A stretch of DNA of 64,000 bases from NCBI GenBank assembly GCA_015178975.1, contig WHVD01000103.1, positions 1 through 64,000 on the forward strand. Reading direction: 5' to 3'. The notes under the pieces are model-generated. The model was not told the DNA's origin. It ran no database searches and saw nothing but the letters and a program-made list of their open reading frames with translations. The translations under genes and the position numbers were made by a program. The DNA is from Hysterangium stoloniferum (lineage: Eukaryota; Basidiomycota; Agaricomycetes; Hysterangiales; Hysterangiaceae). This document shows positions 57,773-64,000 of this stretch, piece by piece (position 1 is the stretch's first letter; every line of letters starts with the position of its first letter).

Positions 57773-57886
57773 TGTTGGGATATCAATCTATAACAACAAT
57801 ACTCAGTCTTGTAGAATGTAAATGAGAACTAAATTCTATAATGGCTAACCTATAACAACTATACTAATAGATGTATTGAGTAATTA
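57773..57886 (-). repeat. Copia LTR fragment
   Basis: On the minus strand it ends ...GATATCCCAACA directly upstream of the copia gag leader. The other end is cut at about 57886 by a Tc1/MITE-type end. Confidence 0.5.
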
Positions 57887-58082
57887 CAGTAGGGGACAAA
57901 CCTGTTCCAATGTTTTGTTAATTCTGATTAAATGGTTTATTACTGGTCAAATAAATTTCCTATTATTGTGGAAATATTCCCAGATATACCTGAACATACT
58001 AACCCTCACATAATGTGGATGGGAATTGGTATCACAGTGAATATTTAAAAATCACCAATCATTGGGACAGTTTTGTCCCCTG
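57887..58082. repeat. MITE-like segment with imperfect inverted ends
   Basis: It runs from CAGTAGGGGACAAACCTGTT to GGGACAGTTTTGTCCCCTG. TA precedes the left end, but no TA follows the right end. The right half also occurs at 46070-46160. Confidence 0.5.
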
Positions 58083-58390
58083 CTCTTTTCACTGATTTTA
58101 CTCTATCATAACATCCACTAGAGGAATGGAAAAATTCCAAAATAAATCATGTGACATATATTCAATGTTCTAATTGATATGTGACTGTGACAGTCACATT
58201 TCAACTATTACTCTTATCATGAAAGCTATTTCTCCTCTCAAAAGAGGATAGGCCATCTCTCTCCTCCAAAGTGGACTCTCTAATAGGAATGTGGACTCTA
58301 TAATAGGTCTTAGCTAATAAGTAAAATTCATCAGGAGATGGACATGGACAAATAAAACCTGAAAGGAGGATGTCCTTCTAAGCTTTCCCC
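58016..58390. repeat. Repeat family S, unexpanded copy
   Basis: It is the sister of 46043-47290. The 20-bp unit occurs only twice (58266-58308, second copy GTGGACTCTATAATAGG). Its right edge is interrupted at 58391 by a Tc1-type element. Confidence 0.85.
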
Positions 58391-58392
58391 TA

Positions 58393-58917
58393 TTGATTAA
58401 CAGAGGATTATACATCAAATCACCTCTGGCAAGTCAGATAATGCTCTCCAGGCCATATATTGTACAGAATTCATCCTTCCTTCAATCTCTGCAAGCATTC
58501 CCACTCCATTCCAACCCATACAGCCCCACACCATGATATTTCCACCTCCATACTTGACTGTAGGTTAGGTTGTCCTATTAGAAAGTGGTTCACCAGCTTT
58601 CTTCCACACATATTGATGTCTATCTGACCCAATTGTATTGATATTAGTCTCATCAGACTACAAGACCCTTTTCCAATCATCCACAGTCCAGTTTTGGTAC
58701 TTGATGACAATGCTTAACCTGCCTTTCTATGTTGAGCCTTGAGCAAGGGCCTTTTTGCCTCGACTACAGGGTTTAAACCATGCTATTTCAAGGTCCTCCT
58801 GACTGTTTTGGATAATACATAGGATTAATTGATGGAATTGATGAAGTGTGTGGCCTGGACAGTATTATCTAGCTTGCCAGAGGTGATTTGATGTACATAT
58901 AATCCTCCTTTAATCAA
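58393..58917 (-). mobile_element. 525-bp internally deleted Tc1-type element, TA target duplication
   Basis: Imperfect terminal inverted repeats of about 60 bp start TTGATTAA and end TTAATCAA. TA flanks both sides (58391-58392, 58918-58919). The interior, minus strand, keeps part of a Tc1 transposase (YQNWTVDDWKRVL, DETNINTIGSD, GGGNIMVWGCMGWNG) but lacks the second and third catalytic regions. It is therefore a non-autonomous derivative. Confidence 0.88.
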
Positions 58918-58919
58918 TA

Positions 58920-59250
58920 GGAGGATATCTGAAAACTATTAAGTATACCAAATTCTAATATACTCTAAAGGTCATTTAAACATCTGGGAAACATAATTTG
59001 GTTTTTAAAACTTTCAAAAAGTTTTAAACTCTCTTGTACATTACAACTAAAGAATCTTTCCAGACACAAGTAGACAATAAAAAAAATTAGTGGTTTGAAA
59101 CACTAATACTTCTAAAAAAAATAGATACCTTTAGATAGTCCATTCCATGCATATGTATATAATTGGCACCTCTAAATACATATGTATTACTTCGGAATGG
59201 ATCTGTCAATCTGAACAGATTTCTACTTGATTCAACATACCCAGAATATA
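58920..59250. repeat. AT-rich repeat family R, copy 2
   Basis: It aligns with 43598-43940 (GGAGGATATCTGAAAACTAT to CCCAGAATATA) and is cut at a TA by the element starting at 59251. Confidence 0.8.
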
Positions 59251-59462
59251 CAGTGAGGGACAAAACCCTTCCAATGATTTTCAGTTGTGCAAAGATTCTT
59301 GAATAACTCAAGAACTACTGTAGATACAGACCTGAAATTTGGAGGTTGGTTAGGTCTATATGTTATCTATATGCCCTTAAAATATTATGACATAAGCATT
59401 AGTATTTCCCATGCTATAAATAAAACACTAATAAAATCACATTGGAAGGGTTTTGTCCCTGG
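59251..59462. repeat. 212-bp MITE-like element with TA target duplication
   Basis: Ends: CAGTGAGGGACAAAACCC and GGGTTTTGTCCCTGG, extended by matching CTTCCAATG/CATTGGAAG. TA occurs at 59249-59250 and 59463-59464. The empty site survives at about 43930. It directly abuts a Tc1 transposase, so it may instead be that element's terminal region, but the copy at 47612 has no transposase next to it. Confidence 0.7.
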
Positions 59463-60490
59463 TATAAAAAACATACAAATTAAACAATCTAGTACTTGGT
59501 ATAGCCTCCCTTGGCCTTCAAAACAGCCTCAACCCTTCTAGGCATACTCTCTATCAAGTTCTGACAAGTAGAGGCAGGGATCTTCTCCCACTCTGTCTGA
59601 ACCTTCTCCCACAACTCATGAATACTCTTGGGTGCCACCCAGCCTCCTTTTGAGGTAATACCAGAGATGTTCAATTGGATTAAGGTCAGCAAACTGAGAT
59701 GGCCATACCATGACCAGAAATCCATTGTCTTTAAACCAATTGGTGGCCTTTTTGCTCTTGTGTTTGGGGTCATTGTCTTGCTGAAAGACCACATTTCCTG
59801 TGTTCTTGCCATAATACTCCATGATTTCTTGAAGTTCATCTTCATAATGCTAACATAAAGGTCAGCATCCATCCTTCCATCAATTTTGGTGGAATATCCT
59901 GGTCCTTCCCACAACATACAGTCTCACAACATCAGATTTCCTCCTCCAAACCTGATTGTACCCTCAGCCACCCTATCACTAAGCCCCTCTCCTGCCCTTT
60001 TCCACACCTACTTCCTCCCATCTCACTCCAAACAATTGATTTTTGTCTCATCTAACCAAACAGCCCTCTTCCAATCATCCACAGTCCAGTCCTTGTGTGC
60101 CAGAGCAGAGTCCATCCTTGCCTTCCTATGCCTCTTAGTGAGTAAAGGCCTTCTCTCTCCACCACAGCCCTCATTCTAGCCTTCTTGAGTGCTCTATGAA
60201 CAGTCTTCACTGAAATGGACTCTCCAGTCATATTTTGAAGGATTTTGGTCACCTCAGTGGCATGTTCTGCCTTCTGAGAAGTGATTTGTTAGAGGGAATA
60301 ATGAATATCTGAGGGAGAAAGCTTGCATGGATGGCCACCAGGTGCTTTGGCAAGTGATGGGCAATGGGTAAAGTGAATTCTGGATATAGTAAAAGATCTC
60401 TGCCAGTGATTGCAGAGATCTGAGAAGTAGACTTGCCCTTATTGAGCAAAATGAGAATGTGGCAACCTGAGGAGGAGTAAGAGCTTTCAT
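59463..60490 (-). pseudogene. Tc1/mariner transposase, frameshifted
   Basis: Minus strand from about 60490: a helix-turn-helix-like N-terminal part in broken frames, DWTVDDWKRAVW (first catalytic region follows), EYYGKNTGNVVFQQDNDPKH (second Asp), FADLNPIEHLWYYLKRRL (third acid), IHELWEKVQTEWEKIPAST, QNLIESMPRR, VLKAKGGYTKY and stop at 59489. At least three frames are needed. Related to the fragment at 5482-5935. Confidence 0.88.
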
Positions 60491-60724
60491 GGTGTAAAAT
60501 GTTGAGTTGTGGAGATGTTGTTGAACTAAAAAGTGAACAGTTATATATATATATCTAATTTTGACTTGGTAACTTCTTCGATGGAAGCTGATGCTGTCAG
60601 CTGAATTGGGGTTTCAGGTTGGGTGGTATAAAGTTGCAATGGGGATTGAAGTTGAGATGGTCCTTCGGCAGCTTTGCATTTGGGACCCATGATGAGTGAG
60701 TCGCAGAATTGAGATCTGATATAC

Positions 60725-61244
60725 TGTTAAGTGCTGTGTCAGAACTTATTCCAAAACTATCAGAAAGTCACCGGGAATTTGGAAACTATCAGATAGGGTC
60801 AGGACATTAGCTTCAGCTTACATATGTGCTGCACCTCTATGCAAACACTTGGAAGTCCTTAATTTCAAAGGTGAGACTTACCCTGGAAGATACAGATATT
60901 CAGAGTTCTGAAGAGTTCCAAATATCGAGCGAACAGAAAGATGGAAGAGGGAATAAGAAACTAAGTTGATATCAGATCTAAAGTAAACTAATATAAGTCT
61001 TCTTGTTATTGTAAGACCACAATGAGATGGAAATGGAAGTATTCTGAAACAGGAATACAATAAGACAAATTGGGGAGACAATATTCCAAAATGGGAATAT
61101 AATAAACAAACAAGTGAATACTTGTCAACAGACAAATTACCAAAAGCAGAACAAGGGATGAATAGGGAAGATACAGTAACTATGATGTTCTGTAGTCAGA
61201 AGTTGGAAGTCAGATATTGAAACATCTGGGAATGGGTCATAACA
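60725..61244 (-). repeat. Solo LTR, family B, TSD TATAC
   Basis: 520 bp, TGTTAAGTGCTG to GGGTCATAACA, with perfect TATAC repeats at 60720-60724 and 61245-61249. It is the reverse complement of 56723-57434 without the minisatellite. It marks nearly the right edge of the CpG-poor block. Confidence 0.92.
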
Positions 61245-61379
61245 TATACATGGTATACTTTACTCATGTATTGTATAGATGTTTTAGGGTCTTGATTTTC
61301 AACAACATCTATATTAACTGCTTACTAATATCACCGTCCTTGCAGCTCGCTTACCGAATTCCCAAAATTCAACACCTTC

Positions 61380-64000
61380 ATCATTTAAAGGACCATGTTA
61401 TCCAGCTTTTCAACCCAAGGAAGTTTTTAAATAAATGTTTTTGTTTACCATCGACTCTCTATAATTTCACTGTCTTTTAATTTATGTAAAATACACGTAC
61501 TGGCCCCCATTTCAGGCACCGACTCCACCCAGTAATTAAAAGCCGACAGACTTGTCCCGTCTCCACAGCATTAATGGAACTCGATTCTCAATTTTTAGTC
61601 GTTGACATTCTCTCCCTCTTTTACTGCTCGGATATTTGCAGGTCAACGTAACATGCTCTTTCCTCTTTTGTAACTACTACACGTCCAACTGCCGGCCGCC
61701 TTAATACATCCACCCCAAAATCCCACCAGGCCACAAACACGCGTGTTCATTGACCTTTGTCTGATGTCTGTGAAGTCATATTTTTGTATACGTCTTCCCT
61801 TTCCTGGCACACTCGTTTTTTCCTTCGTTGAATTACCTGGATCAAGAAGATTTCAACGTTGCACCACTCGGCGACTGAAGCTACGAGTTGCTTACGACAA
61901 CTTTTCGTATCATATATTACCGTATGGATAAGACTCTCGTTTGTATTCGTGTTATCGTCGTGTAATTTGTGGACCTGTAGCTAAGGGATCAACGGTTCAC
62001 TGCAGCTACCACTAAAATATAAGTACGTCACCCCAAGGCGGTTCCCTCTCCCCTATTTCTGTCTTGTCCCTTCTTTGTCCTATTGTCTAAGGCTAGATCG
62101 CCACGATTTAATTTCTATATTTGGTGATATGAGTGGTTTCCTGGGCTCGCTGTACCACTCTTTGTTGTGAAAACATCGAACTCCAGAATGGTTTGCGCTC
62201 GAGGCATCTCAGACACCTCCTCGGTATTGTATCGAGCTATCGCCTCTCAACAGCTCTTAAAATACTAACGAGTCAATACCTGTTCGTGATAAATTCCCGA
62301 TGCGTTCTTACTTCCAGAGGCATTGCGATATGAACTGCCCTCTATTTCAGTGTGGGTCTCTGGCCGATAAAAATAACAGGAGGACACAAACTAAAGAATT
62401 ATCCTAAGGAAACATAGATTCAAGTCAACCCTGCCCTTTTTGAGCTGGTGCTTACATACTATGAGCACTCGCATTGTCATCCCTGGCTGAGAATGTTTCT
62501 TTGACACATGATGCCGTTACTTGTGCTCTTACCGCCGGCCCACGCTGCTACTCCCTTCACCCTACTGCTCTTAGAAACAGCCCCACTTCTATGCGAATTT
62601 CGAGGTCTTGGTAGATAAAGTTATCAATTTCTTACTACCTACCATCATCGTCATGATTATGACGAGTATTTTATCTATGCGAATCTGGGAGGTGCATTTG
62701 AGGCGTGCTCCGCACACGAGGCGGACCGATTTACAAATACGGTAAACTTAAAAGCATAGCCCTGGATGAGATTGGACGCATTTCCTCACACTACTATTAC
62801 CCTATAGACTCTAGTTGTCACAATGATAGAAACATAACGGAGGTATTGCCGACGTATGGACTCAGCTGCTGGAAGCTGATTTTTCCGACAGCTATTCTAC
62901 AGTCGAGAGCATAATGATGTGAAATATATCTGACGCCTCGAGCTCTCATAATGGCTCAGAGTAGACAGCATTGAGCGCTGTCAAACATAGTTTCGTGGAA
63001 CACTTTGGCACTTCAGCTTCTCTATGCCCTTTACCCATGCCCCAGATAAGCTATGTATACATTTCTCACCATTTACCTCTCACAACCCCCACCCCCCTTC
63101 TCCGTATCTAAACATTGTTACTCGTCTTGGGAGATTACCTCCAATTTATCTACAATCAGAACGTGAGCCAATGAGCGCTTACTTTCAAGTCCGCGGATTC
63201 CGGAACTCTAGGAAGGAAAAGGTATCAAAGCATAAGCTCCAGGAGAGCGAACATCCTGTACGATCTATTACAGATGAACAGGTATCGTGTGGATGATTTT
63301 TATCAAATTTTTGTATTCATAAATGGACAGATTAAGATCGCCGCAAGCGAAGCTTCGAGCTCGGTGCCAACAGCAACAGATCTCTTCAAGGATGGAAGTA
63401 AACAAGTCGTGGAGATCCTTCAGGCTGCAGCGGATTATGTTCCACTCCCTTTCGTAAGCGCAGCACTCACGCTAGCTCTGAAGGCGATTAACACCTGTGA
63501 TGTGAGTGTCTTGCGGTATCCGATAGATTCGAAATCAGGATAATAAATAAGCCCGTTGGTCAATTAATCTGATATAGGAAATCTGCACCGTGGGAAAGAA
63601 TGTTAGAGATCTAAAACACCGTATTTGTAGCATTCTCCTGGTGATTGTCGATTCCATTTCGAAGAGGTCCATGAAAGATGTTTCGAGCGTCCCAAAAGAT
63701 TTCGAAATTGCGGTTATTGAGCTAGAGGAGTGTGTATCCAAATTCAAATGAAACATTTATCTACTGATTACAATCATAATTCTGACAGGAAGTTACGAAA
63801 AATAGTTGCAGACCTCGACAGTATCAAAGATCAAAGAGCATTTTCCTTGTTTTTGTTTAAGAATGCAAATATGTTAAAGGTCGCAGAATGCTTCAGGGAA
63901 TTGACCGCCGCAATGGAGAAATTCAATGTACGCGTTCTGTAAAGTCCGCATGGGTGTTTGCCGAGACTCTTTACAGGTAGCGCATGAATTGCGGACGGAG
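61380..64000 (+). repeat. Duplicated block, copy 2 (NLR upstream region and 5' exons)
   Basis: Direct-orientation copy of 37990-40100 with normal CpG content, carrying about 470 bp of extra DNA at 61824-62296. It continues beyond the window. Confidence 0.85.
63171..64000 (+). CDS. Second NLR-like gene, 5' part only
   Basis: It is the paralogue of 39262-42388 with the same exon pattern: start MSAYFQVRGFRNSRKEK (63171-63221), an exon from 63331 (IKIAASEASSSVPTATDLF; LALKAINTCD, donor at 63502), an exon with ICSILLVIVDSISKRSMKD, and an exon with LRKIVADLDSIKDQ and MLKVAECFRELTAAMEKFN. All four are open. The NTPase exon would begin at about 63977 and lies outside the window. Substitutions against copy 1 are spread through the N-terminal domain. 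Confidence 0.75.

Noticed and set aside
1-64000. tRNA, rRNA or other structural RNA genes
   Set aside because: I looked for them by eye and found no convincing candidate. A covariance-model scan would be needed to exclude them.

Overview
The window looks like a piece of a basidiomycete (Agaricomycete-type) nuclear genome. Genes have many short GT-AG introns of about 45-60 nt plus a few GC-AG introns. The mobile elements are of fungal types: chromodomain Ty3/gypsy, Ty1/copia, Tc1/mariner, a Plavaka-like transposase and a PIF/Harbinger-like transposase. The host genes include clear orthologues of alpha-COP, Swp1 and Hem14. No bacterial or organellar features were seen.

Layout. (1) 1-9,184 is a transposon block: the 3' part of a chromovirus with an extra spliced gene and its 3' LTR, then a decayed Plavaka-like transposase broken by solo LTRs and a Tc1 piece, then a TRIM-like element. 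(2) 9,986-42,388 is the gene-rich core: a WW-domain multi-pass membrane protein (minus strand), alpha-COP (COPA), an unrecognised minus-strand gene, a second WW-membrane gene, a GH47 relic, a relic of the unrecognised gene, a third WW-membrane gene, two GH47 alpha-mannosidases, SWP1 and HEM14 (divergent), and an NB-ARC/TPR (NLR-like) gene. The interval 18.83-29.88 kb is a tandem duplication of about 5 kb whose junction fuses a broken GH47 gene to a broken copy of the unrecognised gene. (3) 42.4-61.3 kb is a deeply nested, CpG-poor transposon block with a degenerate gypsy gag-pol, three related LTR families, copia, Tc1/MITE and minisatellite arrays. (4) 61.4-64.0 kb is a CpG-normal second copy of the DNA at 37.99-40.1 kb, including the start of a second NLR-like gene that runs off the window.

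How the genes relate. COPA (COPI coat), SWP1 (oligosaccharyltransferase) and the GH47 enzymes (N-glycan or glycoprotein mannose trimming) all act in or along the secretory pathway, and HEM14 shares a 152-bp divergent promoter with SWP1. I see no evidence that they form a co-regulated cluster. The most striking features are structural: the tandem duplication with chimeric breakpoints, an integrase segment missing from pol and found inverted inside a nearby LTR, minisatellite expansion in one of two transposon copies, CGA-to-TGA decay of the gypsy element, and a CpG gradient running from the transposon block into the NLR gene.

Exon models for COPA (1208 aa), both GH47 genes (561 and 563 aa), SWP1 (281 aa), HEM14 (501 aa) and the NLR (945 aa) were built by hand and each sums to a multiple of three. 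Family names rest on recognised motifs, not on database searches.
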